The notes under the pieces are model-generated. The model worked only from the letters and a program-made list of their open reading frames with translations, did no database searches and was not told the origin of the DNA. A DNA stretch of 11,205 bases, taken from NCBI GenBank assembly GCA_013151705.1, contig JAADHT010000008.1, positions 1 to 11,205 on the forward strand, in the 5' to 3' direction. This document shows, piece after piece, positions 1-6,829 of this stretch. The DNA is from Kiritimatiellota bacterium (GTDB lineage: Bacteria; Verrucomicrobiota; Lentisphaeria; Victivallales; JAADHT01). The stretch's first letter is position 1, and the number at the start of each line of letters is the position of its first letter. The position numbers were made by a program, and so were the translations under genes.

Positions 1-536
1 TGAACACTTTATCCGGCCATGAGAACAAAGTGAAGGGAACCATAGAACTGCATCTTCCGCAACAAAACGGCGAAGTGTCGGTATACGAGATCTTGATTCC
101 CACCGAACAGGTTTCCGAGGTTCGGCAAGGTAAAAAGATGACCACCACAAGAAAATTTTTTCCAGGCTATCTACTGATAAGAATGGACATGTATGATCCC
201 GAAACGAAAGAGCTCAACGAAAAGGCTTGGTATTTCATTCGGCATACTCAGGGAGTCATAGGGTTCATCAGCACCGGTGACAAACCGACGCCTCTTCCTC
301 AACACGAAATAGACGCTCTGCTCGCACAGACATCCGGAGAGAAGGAGAAGGCCAGACCGAAAATCAACTATGAGATCGGTGAGATGGTGAGAATCAAGGA
401 CGGCGCTTTCGAAAACTTCGAAGGAGCGATAGAGGGTATAGATCACGACCGGGGCAAATTGAATATTCTAGTGTCGATATTCGGCAGATCCACTCCGGTC
501 GAACTGGAATTCTGGCAAGTCGAGAGGGAAGTTTAG
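1..536 (+). CDS. nusG: Transcription termination/antitermination factor NusG (5' end missing)
   Basis: NusG binds the RNA polymerase clamp through its N-terminal NGN domain and links it to Rho or ribosomal protein S10 through its C-terminal KOW domain. The reading frame is open from base 3 and gives NTLSGHENKVK, matching the family's conserved start (usually WYVVHTYSGYENKVK), so the gene is cut by the window edge and lacks roughly its first ten residues. The GTG at 30 is the valine of that motif and not a start codon. RKFFPGYLLIRM (about bases 150-185) is the core NGN signature. A KOW domain follows at about 370-530, with GEMVRIKDGAFENFEG and a C-terminal FWQVE. The loop before WYFIRHTQGV is somewhat longer than in E. 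coli, as I recall for PVC-type NusG. The stop is TAG at 534-536. secE would be expected upstream. Confidence 0.96.
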   Translation, partial: NTLSGHENKVKGTIELHLPQQNGEVSVYEILIPTEQVSEVRQGKKMTTTRKFFPGYLLIRMDMYDPETKELNEKAWYFIRHTQGVIGFISTGDKPTPLPQHEIDALLAQTSGEKEKARPKINYEIGEMVRIKDGAFENFEGAIEGIDHDRGKLNILVSIFGRSTPVELEFWQVEREV

Positions 537-540
537 GATA

Positions 541-571
541 ATCAGTGAAGAGTGATAGAGAGATCAGTGAA
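541..571 (+). repeat. Short direct repeat ATCAGTGAA x2
   Basis: The 9-base word ATCAGTGAA occurs at 541-549 and again at 563-571, 22 bases apart start to start (about two helical turns), just after the nusG stop. The sub-word AGTGA occurs once more between them at 551-555. It could be a protein binding site or chance; no known operator is recognised. Confidence 0.35.
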
Positions 572-584
572 AACTCGGCGAGTT
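572..584 (+). other. Small palindrome AACTCGGCGAGTT in nusG-rplK gap
   Basis: AACTCG and CGAGTT flank a single central G, so the 13 bases form a perfect palindrome or a 5-bp stem with a GGC loop. No T-run follows, so it is not a stand-alone intrinsic terminator. Its role is unknown. Confidence 0.35.
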
Positions 585-645
585 CGGCTCGGCAGTCTCA
601 AGACATGGGAAAGGACGTGCTCGGTTGGTTGTTGACGCCTCAAAA

Positions 646-674
646 CAGACAATCGGTTTATCGTATCATATAAG
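646..674 (+). promoter_or_regulatory. Candidate sigma70-type promoter for rplK
   Basis: CAGACA (646-651, four of six matches to TTGACA) and TATAAG (669-674, five of six matches to TATAAT) are separated by exactly 17 bases. Transcription would begin near 681, about 32 bases before the rplK start codon. The position matches the separate rplK promoter known in E. coli, where nusG and rplKA are different transcripts. A TTGACG at 632-637 is an alternative -35 box but has no well-spaced -10 box. This is a pattern match only. Confidence 0.4.
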
Positions 675-676
675 CG

Positions 677-700
677 AGTCGGATAGTCCGACTTTATTTT
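677..700 (+). terminator. Hairpin with U-rich tail between nusG and rplK
   Basis: AGTCGGA (677-683) and TCCGACT (687-693) form a perfect 7-bp stem with a TAG loop, followed by TTATTTT to base 700. This has the form of a short intrinsic terminator and would end transcripts arriving from nusG. It abuts the rplK Shine-Dalgarno (AGGAG, 701-705), so it could instead be a leader structure that controls access to rplK. The stem is short, so termination would be partial at best. Confidence 0.5.
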
Positions 701-712
701 AGGAGCTGTAGA

Positions 713-1141
713 ATGGCAAAGAAGGTTACAGGCCAGATCAAATTGCAAATACCCGCCGGCGCGGCGAATCCCGCGCCTCCCGTGGGTCCCGCTCTTGGTC
801 AGGCCGGCATTAACATAATGGAGTTCTGCAAGCAGTTCAACGCCGCCACCCAATCCGAATCCGGAATGGTGATACCGGTTGTCATAACTGTCTACAAGGA
901 CCGCTCGTTCACATTCATAACAAAATCTCCACCGGCGGCGGTGCTTCTCAAAAAAGCGGCGGGACTGGCCGCCGGCTCCGGGGAAGTCGGCAGGGAAGTG
1001 GTTGGCTCCGTCACGAAGGCTCAGGTTCTGGAAATAGTGAAACTGAAAATGCAGGATTTGAACGCCAGAACCGATGAAGCGGCGATGAGGATTATCGAGG
1101 GAACAGCCCGAAGTATGGGAATCGAGGTGAAAGATGTCTAA
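713..1141 (+). CDS. rplK: 50S ribosomal protein L11 (uL11)
   Basis: L11 (142 residues, the usual length) binds the GTPase-associated centre of 23S rRNA and works with L10 and L12 in elongation factor binding; it is also needed for RelA activation during amino acid starvation. The N-terminal domain (about 1-70) carries PAPPVGPALGQAG at 20-32, the proline-rich segment that contacts thiostrepton. The C-terminal RNA-binding domain (about 76-142) ends in the typical GTARSMGI at 130-137. The ATG at 713 has AGGAG at 701-705, seven bases upstream. The stop codon overlaps the start of rplA by 8 bases, suggesting coupled translation. In E. coli, L1 represses this pair from a site near the rplK start; no such site could be confirmed here. 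Confidence 0.98.
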   Translation: MAKKVTGQIKLQIPAGAANPAPPVGPALGQAGINIMEFCKQFNAATQSESGMVIPVVITVYKDRSFTFITKSPPAAVLLKKAAGLAAGSGEVGREVVGSVTKAQVLEIVKLKMQDLNARTDEAAMRIIEGTARSMGIEVKDV

Positions 1142-1832
1142 AAGCAAGCTTTACAAATCACAATTGGAGATGGTGGAGGAGGACAAACTCTATCCAATAT
1201 CCGAAGCGTTCGAGCTATTGAAGAAAATGCCCCATACCAAATTTGACGAGAGTGTGGATGTGGCGATCAGACTCGGAATCGATCCTCGGCAATCCGACCA
1301 AAACGTCCGCGGAGCCGTCTCTCTCCCCAAGGGCACCGGCAAAAACGTCGTCGTGGCCGTCGTGGCGGCCGACGCCGCCGGCGAACAGGCGAAGGAGGCT
1401 GGAGCGGAGCATGTCGGAATGGAGGATTTGATCGCTAAAATCAAAGACGGCTGGTTGGGCTTCGACGTTCTGATAGCCACCCCCGAGGCGATGAAGCAGG
1501 TTAGACCTTTGGGACGAGTTCTCGGTCCGCGCGGATTGATGCCCAATCCGAAAACAGGCACCGTCACGGACGACGTGGTCAAGGCGGTCAACGAAGCTAA
1601 AGCTGGGCGAGTCGAGTTCAGGGCCGACAAAGGTGGTTGCGCGCATGCCGCGATAGGTAAACTATCGTTTCCGGTCGAGGATCTCCTGGAGAACTGCATA
1701 GCGCTCCTGCAGGCCTTGATCAGAGCGAAACCCGCCACGGCGAAAGGCACGTACATTCAAAAATGCGCGGTCTCCTCGACAATGAGTCCCTGCGTGAAAA
1801 TAGACGCTACAGAATTACTCAAGGTGTTATGA
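1134..1832 (+). CDS. rplA: 50S ribosomal protein L1 (uL1)
   Basis: L1 (232 residues, standard length) binds helices 76-78 of 23S rRNA to form the mobile L1 stalk that helps release deacylated tRNA from the E site. In many bacteria it also represses its own operon. The family signature LGRVLGPRGLMPNPKTGT lies at 126-143, and domain II spans roughly 68-160 as an insertion in domain I. The ATG at 1134 is inside the end of rplK and is preceded by GAGGTGA at 1124-1130, which pairs well with the 16S tail. The gene ends at TGA 1830-1832, overlapping the rplJ start as ATGA. The KGGCAHAAIGK segment (167-177) stands where many homologues have a less Cys/Ala-rich strand; this is a mild variation. Confidence 0.98.
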   Translation: MSKSKLYKSQLEMVEEDKLYPISEAFELLKKMPHTKFDESVDVAIRLGIDPRQSDQNVRGAVSLPKGTGKNVVVAVVAADAAGEQAKEAGAEHVGMEDLIAKIKDGWLGFDVLIATPEAMKQVRPLGRVLGPRGLMPNPKTGTVTDDVVKAVNEAKAGRVEFRADKGGCAHAAIGKLSFPVEDLLENCIALLQALIRAKPATAKGTYIQKCAVSSTMSPCVKIDATELLKVL

Positions 1833-2353
1833 TGAGAGTTGAAAAAGCACAAATGGTGAGCGATATAGGTGAAACGATGAAAAATTCGGATTTCCTGTTT
1901 CTGATCACCTACAAGGGACTGGACGTCGCTCAGTTCTCCGATTTTCGCAATCGATTGGCCGAGCAAAACGCCGATTGCTGCGTTCTGAAAAACAGGCTGA
2001 TACTCAAAGCCGCCGAATTGAACGGTTTGGACGATATAGCCAAAATGGAATTGCAAGGCGACACGGCCTTGGTTAGTGGAAAGGGAGATCCTGGAATCGT
2101 GGCGAAGACCATAGCCGCTTTCGGCAAAGAGGCCGAGGCTGTGGCTCCCAAAAGCGGCTACCTGGATGGAGCCCTTTTATCGGGAGACGACGTCAAAGTG
2201 ATCGCGGATCTCCCGTCCAGAGAAGTTCTTCTGTCGCAATTGATCGGCGTCATACAGGCGCCCGCTAGAGAATTCGTAACGGTTCTCAACGCCAAGGCGA
2301 CCGAGATATTGAATTTGCTGAACGCGTATAAGAATAAATTAGAGGAAAACTAG
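1829..2353 (+). CDS. rplJ: 50S ribosomal protein L10 (uL10)
   Basis: L10 (174 residues) anchors the ribosomal stalk: its N-terminal domain binds 23S rRNA beside L11 and its long C-terminal helix carries L7/L12 dimers. Visible features are the early helix MRVEKAQMVSDIGETM, the strand DFLFLITYKGLDVAQF, CVLKNRL (51-57), the PKSGYLDG segment (108-114), and the stalk helix from about 128 to the end. The start ATG at 1829 forms ATGA with the rplA stop. A second ATG at 1832 is in frame and sits better with AGGTG at 1822-1826, so either methionine may be used. An upstream in-frame ATG at 1763 lies inside rplA and is not credible. There is no intergenic space for a classical L10 leader. Confidence 0.97.
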   Translation: MMRVEKAQMVSDIGETMKNSDFLFLITYKGLDVAQFSDFRNRLAEQNADCCVLKNRLILKAAELNGLDDIAKMELQGDTALVSGKGDPGIVAKTIAAFGKEAEAVAPKSGYLDGALLSGDDVKVIADLPSREVLLSQLIGVIQAPAREFVTVLNAKATEILNLLNAYKNKLEEN

Positions 2354-2372
2354 AACTTGGGAAACAGTTCTA
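2351..2372 (+). other. Hairpin at the rplJ stop, before rplL
   Basis: TAGAACT (2351-2357) and AGTTCTA (2366-2372) form a perfect 7-bp stem with the 8-base loop TGGGAAAC. The left arm begins with the rplJ stop codon and the right arm ends 10 bases before the rplL Shine-Dalgarno. No T-run follows, so it is not a terminator. It may affect translation coupling or mRNA processing between rplJ and rplL; this is inferred from position alone. Confidence 0.45.
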
Positions 2373-2396
2373 AATCAACAATGGAGGCAACATATC

Positions 2397-2804
2397 ATGT
2401 CGGAAAAAGCAAATGTGGAAGAAGTATCAAAGGAAATGGACAAGTTTATTTCCTTTATCGAGAATCTCACCGTCCTTGAACTCTCGAAAATGGTCAAGGC
2501 TCTCGAGGATCGCCTAGGTGTGACAGCCGCGGCTCCGATGGTGGCGGCGGTAGCGGCACCTGCCGACGGCGGTGGCGCGGCGGCTGAGGAGAAAACCGAG
2601 TTCGATGTTATTTTGAATTCTTTCGGCGAAAATAAAATAGCCGTTATCAAAGAAGTCAGAACGATCACCGGACTAGGTTTGAAAGACGCGAAGGATTTAG
2701 TCGAGGCCGCTCCCAAACCAATTAAGGAAGGCGCATCCAAAGAAGAGGCGAACGAGGTCAAAGAGAAGCTTGAAGCCGCCGGCGCCACTGTGGAGTTGAA
2801 ATAG
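2397..2804 (+). CDS. rplL: 50S ribosomal protein L7/L12 (bL12)
   Basis: L7/L12 is the multicopy stalk protein that recruits and stimulates translational GTPases (EF-Tu, EF-G, IF2, RF3). At 135 residues it is slightly longer than the usual 120-130, because of extra residues before the conserved LTVLELSKMVKALE helix (24-37). Layout: N-terminal dimerisation and L10-binding domain about 1-42, an Ala/Gly/Pro-rich hinge about 43-65, and the C-terminal factor-binding domain about 67-135 with KIAVIKEVRTITGLGLKDAK (80-99) and the closing GATVELK. The ATG at 2397 has GGAGG at 2383-2387, the strongest ribosome binding site in the ribosomal part of the window. This fits the need for several L12 copies per ribosome. 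It is separated from rplJ by 43 bases. Confidence 0.98.
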   Translation: MSEKANVEEVSKEMDKFISFIENLTVLELSKMVKALEDRLGVTAAAPMVAAVAAPADGGGAAAEEKTEFDVILNSFGENKIAVIKEVRTITGLGLKDAKDLVEAAPKPIKEGASKEEANEVKEKLEAAGATVELK

Positions 2805-2832
2805 CACTTGCTAGACATCGCATTCAATAAAT

Positions 2833-2847
2833 TCAGAGGATCTCTGA
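2833..2847 (+). other. Small hairpin after rplL
   Basis: TCAGAG (2833-2838) and CTCTGA (2842-2847) form a perfect 6-bp stem with a GAT loop, 28 bases after the rplL stop. No T-run follows. It is the first of three hairpins in the 205-base rplL-rpoB gap and could be an mRNA processing or 3'-end protecting structure. Confidence 0.35.
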
Positions 2848-2858
2848 TAAAACCGGAA

Positions 2859-2891
2859 TCGCCGCATCGGGATAACCGCGCGGCGAATTTT
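2859..2891 (+). terminator. Terminator-like hairpin (attenuator) in rplL-rpoB gap
   Basis: TCGCCGC (2859-2865) pairs with GCGGCGA (2880-2886). Inside, CGG (2868-2870) pairs with CCG (2876-2878) around a GATAA loop, giving about 10 base pairs with a small internal loop. ATTTT follows at 2887-2891. The form is that of a weak intrinsic terminator. E. coli has a partial terminator in the equivalent gap that lowers rpoBC relative to rplJL expression, and this element would suit the same purpose. Confidence 0.5.
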
Positions 2892-2935
2892 GGCGTTTAC
2901 GGGATGCTCTGATTTCGTCTTTTGACACTGGGTTT

Positions 2936-2974
2936 CTCCGCCCCGCGGCGGAGCTTGGTTGTGTATTTTATTTC
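2936..2974 (+). terminator. GC-rich hairpin followed by T-rich tract, upstream of rpoB
   Basis: CTCCGCC (2936-2942) and GGCGGAG (2947-2953) form a perfect, very GC-rich 7-bp stem with a CCGC loop. A T-rich stretch follows after CTTGG, including TATTTTATTT at 2964-2973. The T-run is displaced from the stem by about ten bases, so termination would be inefficient; pausing or RNase processing are equally possible. It is the last of three structures before the rpoB ribosome binding site. Confidence 0.42.
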
Positions 2975-3009
2975 GTGCGGCAACGCGGGAAAAACAGACA
3001 GGTGATTAT

Positions 3010-6000
3010 ATGGCGGATCGCAAAAATTTTGGAAAACTAGAGGATGTACTCGAAATTCCCGACTTGATAAGTGTCCAAGTGGATTCATATAACAATTTTC
3101 TCCAGCGGGACATACCCCCGGAAAAACGCAAGGGCGGTCTGGAAGAGGTTTTCAAGGAAGTTTTTCCTATTAAAAGTTTTGACGGTCAAGTGGTGCTGGA
3201 TTACGTCTCATACAGAATCGGCGAAATCAACGACGATGTAATCGACTGTATAAAAGACGGAGAAACTCACAGCGTTCCGCTATACGCCACATTCAGGCTC
3301 AAACGCGAAGGCGGGGAGCTCGTAGAGGAAGAGGTTTTCATAGGCGACATGCCCGTCATAACCGAAGGAGGCACTTTCGTCGTCAACGGGGTGGAACGGG
3401 TTATAATAAGTCAATTGCACCGTTCGCCGGGTCTTTGCTTCGAAACATCTCAGCACACCAGCGGCGTGACGCTTTATTCATTCCGAATCATACCCGACCG
3501 CGGCTCTTGGATGGAGGTTCAATTCGACATAAACGAATTGATCTACATCTATATGGACAGACGACGCAGACGCAGAAAATTTCTGATAACGACATTTCTC
3601 CGCGCCATAGGCTATGAAACCAACAAAGACATTCTCTCGCAAATACATGAAGTGAAAAAAATGTCGATTCCGGCATTGCTCAAATGCGATGATTTGAACA
3701 CGTACTACACAATCGACCCGGTAACAGACGAGGCCGGAGAAATCATTTTGGACGAGTGCGTTGAAATGAACGAGGCGCATTTGGACCAACTGAAAACATC
3801 AAAAATTAAAAAAGTCGAGCTCGTTCATATTCCGAACGGCGACAATTATCTGATAACCTGTCTCCGCAAGGATCCTCCACGCACCCGCGACGAGGCGTTG
3901 AAGGAGATATACCGTCGCATGCGACCCGGAGATCCCCCGAGCATTCCCAACGCGAAACAACTGTTGCACAGATTATTTTTCGACATCCGCCGTTACGATC
4001 TCGGCCATGTCGGACGTTTCAAATTGAACAAGACATTCAATCAGAACGTGAGTCTGAGCGAAAGGGTTTTGCGCAAAGAGGATATGCTCGAGGCGACCAA
4101 ATTGCTGGTTAGGCTCAAAGCCTCCGCCGGCGCTCCCGACGACATAGATCATCTAGGCAATCGCCGTGTTCGCAACGTTGGTGAATTGCTGCAAAACCAG
4201 TGCCGCGTGGGACTTTCGAGAACCGAGAGGTTGATAAAAGAGAGAATGACGCTGCTGGGTTCCGACGGATCGACGATGACACCCTCTAAATTGGTGAATC
4301 CGAAAGCCTTCGCTGGCGTTGTCAGAGATTTCTTCGCCCGCAACCAGCTTTCACAGTTTATGGACCAGACGAATCCATTGTCGGAATTGACGAACAAACG
4401 CAGAATGAGCGCGTTGGGCCCTGGCGGATTGAGCCGCGAGCGAGCCGGATTCGAAGTGAGAGACGTTCATGTAAGTCACTACGGAAGAATCTGCCCGATA
4501 GAGACTCCGGAAGGACCGAACATCGGTTTGATATCCTCCATGTCCCTATATTCCAGAATCAATGATTTCGGATTTTTGGAAACTCCGTACCGCTTGGTCA
4601 AAAACGGTGTCGTCACGGACAAAATAGAGCATCTGACCGCCGATCAGGAAGAGAAATACGTCATAGCGCAGGCTAACGCCGCTCTCGACGCCGAAGGAAG
4701 ATTCACAAATCCGACAGTGATGGCGCGGCACCACGGGGACTCCCGAGAGGTTCCACAAGAAAACGTGCAGTATATGGACGTTTCACCTAAACAGTTGGTG
4801 AGTCCGGCTGCCGGATTGATTCCTTTTCTCGAGCATGACGACGCAAACAGAGCGTTGATGGGCTCCAACATGCAACGTCAGGCCGTTCCGCTGCTCACCA
4901 CGGAGGCCCCCATAGTGGGGACTGGTTTGGAATCCAAAATAGCTATCGACACCAGAGCGGTCGTCAGAGCGAAAGCGACGGGCGTCGTGGCCGCGGTATC
5001 GGCGGACAAAATAGAGATAACTCCTAAAGGAACTTCATACGAAGCCGGCAAAAAAGGGCATATTCAGTATAAATTGAACAAGTACTTGAGAAGCAATGCC
5101 GGCACCGCCTTGAATCAGCGCCCCATAGTCGAAACGGGGCGGAAAGTGCAAAAAGGTGATCCCATAGCGGACGGAGCCGCCACAAAGGACGCTGAACTCG
5201 CCTTGGGGAAAAACCTCAAGGTCGCGTTCATGCCTTGGTTCGGATACAACTTCGAGGACGCTATCGTGATAAGCGAGAAGCTCGTCAAGGAGGACATCTA
5301 CACGAGCGTTCATATCGAAGAGTTTGAAATAACCGCCAGGGAAACGAAGCTCGGACCGGAGGAGATAACAAGGGACATTCCCAACGTCAGCGACGAGGCT
5401 TTGAGAAATCTTGGTCCCGACGGAATAATAAGACTCGGAGCGGAAGTGAGACCAGGGGACATCCTCGTTGGCAAGATCACGCCGAAATCCGAAACAGGAC
5501 TCGCTCCGGAAGAACGCTTGATCAGAGCGATTTTCGGCGAGAAAGCCGCCGATGTGAAAGACTCCAGTTTGGTGGTCAGCAGCGGAAAAGGCGGAGTTGT
5601 GATGGATGTCCGCGTGGAGTTGTCCACCGATCCAAACAGACAGACAATGACCAAATCGGAAATCAAAAAACAAATAAAACATGCCAAAGACACCTGTAAA
5701 ATGGACTCCGCCGAATTGTTGGACGAGATGGCTGAGGAACTTACCGAGATACTGCTCGATCAAAAGTTGCCGAACCCCATCTACGACGCGTCCTCGTCAA
5801 AAACGGACGCCATCCTCATTTCAGCCAACAGGAAGGTGACGAAAAGCTCGATTTTGAAACTCACCGCGAAATACGGCCAATTCAAAATGGAAGGCTCTCC
5901 TTTGAAGGAAAAGATTGAAGAGATCATCGCTACCTACGCTCCCAAAATAAAGGAGCTGGAGTCAGATCGGGGAACGTTGATCGAATCACTTGAATCGGGA

Positions 6001-6828
6001 GACGGACTGGAGCCCAAGATCGTCAAAAAAGTCAAGGTTTACGTCGCTTGCAAGCGCAAAGTGCAAGTCGGCGACAAAATGGCCGGACGGCATGGCAACA
6101 AGGGTATCGTGGCTAACATAGTTCCCGTCGAAGACATGCCGTTTCTCTCCGATGGAACTCCAGTGGATATCGTATTGAATCCTCTGGGCGTGCCAAGTCG
6201 AATGAACGTCGGCCAAGTGCTTGAAACGCATTTGGGGTGGGCCGCCAAACTGCTGAATATGAAAGTGGCCACGCCTGTTTTCGACGGAATACACGAGGAC
6301 GACATCGTCAAATTGATGTCCCAGGCGAATGAGAAGGTTGAAAAAGAGACTGGAATCTCATACAACTGGGGATTCAACAACAAGGACGGAAAAATCGTTT
6401 TCGACGGGAAAGCGGATGTTTACGACGGACGGACAGGAGAGAAATTCGACCAAAGGGTGATGGTCGGCTACATATATATGCTGAAACTAGACCACTTGGT
6501 CGCCAACAAAATCCACTCGAGAGCGGTTGGGCCATATTCTCTAGTCACTCAACAACCCCTCGGCGGCAAAGCCCAGCACGGAGGCCAGCGTTTCGGAGAA
6601 ATGGAGGTTTGGGCTTTGGAGGCGTACGGAGCCGCCTACACTCTTCAGGAAATGCTGACGGTCAAAAGCGATGACGTCGTTGGTAGAGCGAGAATCTACG
6701 AATCGGTTGTCAGAGGACAAAACATCCTGGAGGCGAGTCGACCTGAATCCTTCAATGTATTGATCAAAGAGATGCAAAGCTTGGGAATCGACATTCGTCT
6801 TGTCAACAAAAATCAGCAAACGCTTTAA
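3010..6828 (+). CDS. rpoB: DNA-directed RNA polymerase subunit beta
   Basis: RpoB (1272 residues) forms one half of the RNA polymerase active cleft and contains the rifampicin pocket. The start is ATG 3010 (MADRKNFGKLEDV), preceded by AGGTGA at 3000-3005; an in-frame TTG at 2959 would add an unconserved 17-residue extension and is rejected. Visible landmarks: VNGVERVIISQLHRSPG in the N-terminal part, rifampicin cluster 1 at 446-469 (QLSQFMDQ to RRMSAL), CPIETPEGPNIGLI after it, FEDAIVIS at 748-755 (acidic residues E749 and D750), and GDKMAGRHGNKG at 1021-1032 with lysines K1023 and K1031 matching E. coli K1065 and K1073. About 270 residues separate these two blocks, which implies a lineage-specific insertion of roughly 100 residues (region about 860-1000) like that of many Gram-negative phyla. 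Asn462 replaces E. coli His526. The arginine-rich DRRRRRRKF segment lies near 184-191. Confidence 0.99.
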   Translation: MADRKNFGKLEDVLEIPDLISVQVDSYNNFLQRDIPPEKRKGGLEEVFKEVFPIKSFDGQVVLDYVSYRIGEINDDVIDCIKDGETHSVPLYATFRLKREGGELVEEEVFIGDMPVITEGGTFVVNGVERVIISQLHRSPGLCFETSQHTSGVTLYSFRIIPDRGSWMEVQFDINELIYIYMDRRRRRRKFLITTFLRAIGYETNKDILSQIHEVKKMSIPALLKCDDLNTYYTIDPVTDEAGEIILDECVEMNEAHLDQLKTSKIKKVELVHIPNGDNYLITCLRKDPPRTRDEALKEIYRRMRPGDPPSIPNAKQLLHRLFFDIRRYDLGHVGRFKLNKTFNQNVSLSERVLRKEDMLEATKLLVRLKASAGAPDDIDHLGNRRVRNVGELLQNQCRVGLSRTERLIKERMTLLGSDGSTMTPSKLVNPKAFAGVVRDFFARNQLSQFMDQTNPLSELTNKRRMSALGPGGLSRERAGFEVRDVHVSHYGRICPIETPEGPNIGLISSMSLYSRINDFGFLETPYRLVKNGVVTDKIEHLTADQEEKYVIAQANAALDAEGRFTNPTVMARHHGDSREVPQENVQYMDVSPKQLVSPAAGLIPFLEHDDANRALMGSNMQRQAVPLLTTEAPIVGTGLESKIAIDTRAVVRAKATGVVAAVSADKIEITPKGTSYEAGKKGHIQYKLNKYLRSNAGTALNQRPIVETGRKVQKGDPIADGAATKDAELALGKNLKVAFMPWFGYNFEDAIVISEKLVKEDIYTSVHIEEFEITARETKLGPEEITRDIPNVSDEALRNLGPDGIIRLGAEVRPGDILVGKITPKSETGLAPEERLIRAIFGEKAADVKDSSLVVSSGKGGVVMDVRVELSTDPNRQTMTKSEIKKQIKHAKDTCKMDSAELLDEMAEELTEILLDQKLPNPIYDASSSKTDAILISANRKVTKSSILKLTAKYGQFKMEGSPLKEKIEEIIATYAPKIKELESDRGTLIESLESGDGLEPKIVKKVKVYVACKRKVQVGDKMAGRHGNKGIVANIVPVEDMPFLSDGTPVDIVLNPLGVPSRMNVGQVLETHLGWAAKLLNMKVATPVFDGIHEDDIVKLMSQANEKVEKETGISYNWGFNNKDGKIVFDGKADVYDGRTGEKFDQRVMVGYIYMLKLDHLVANKIHSRAVGPYSLVTQQPLGGKAQHGGQRFGEMEVWALEAYGAAYTLQEMLTVKSDDVVGRARIYESVVRGQNILEASRPESFNVLIKEMQSLGIDIRLVNKNQQTL

Positions 6829-6829
6829 C

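Noticed and set aside
30..32. GTG at 30 as the start of nusG
   Set aside because: The frame is open upstream and encodes the conserved NTLSGHEN-K segment, so this GTG is the internal valine of the GxENKVK motif; the true start lies before the window.
542..1147. 201-codon minus-strand open frame opposite rplK
   Set aside because: It is antisense to a clearly conserved gene, has no recognisable domain, and follows the codon structure of rplK.
1190..1756. 188-codon minus-strand open frame opposite rplA
   Set aside because: Shadow of rplA; Ser/Thr/Pro-rich translation typical of an antisense frame, no recognisable family.
1763..1828. Upstream in-frame ATG of rplJ at 1763
   Set aside because: It lies deep inside rplA and the added 22 residues do not resemble L10; the ATGA junction at 1829 is the normal coupled start.
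2922..2927. Perfect TTGACA as the -35 box of an rpoB promoter
   Set aside because: At 15-19 bases downstream the sequence is GC-rich (CCGCGGCGG), with nothing like a -10 box.
2959..3009. TTG 2959 as the rpoB start
   Set aside because: It would add 17 unconserved residues and its only GGAG is buried in the GC-rich hairpin; ATG 3010 has AGGTGA and the family-type N-terminus.
5035..5763. 242-codon minus-strand open frame opposite rpoB
   Set aside because: Shadow of rpoB with no ribosome binding site seen and no recognisable protein family.
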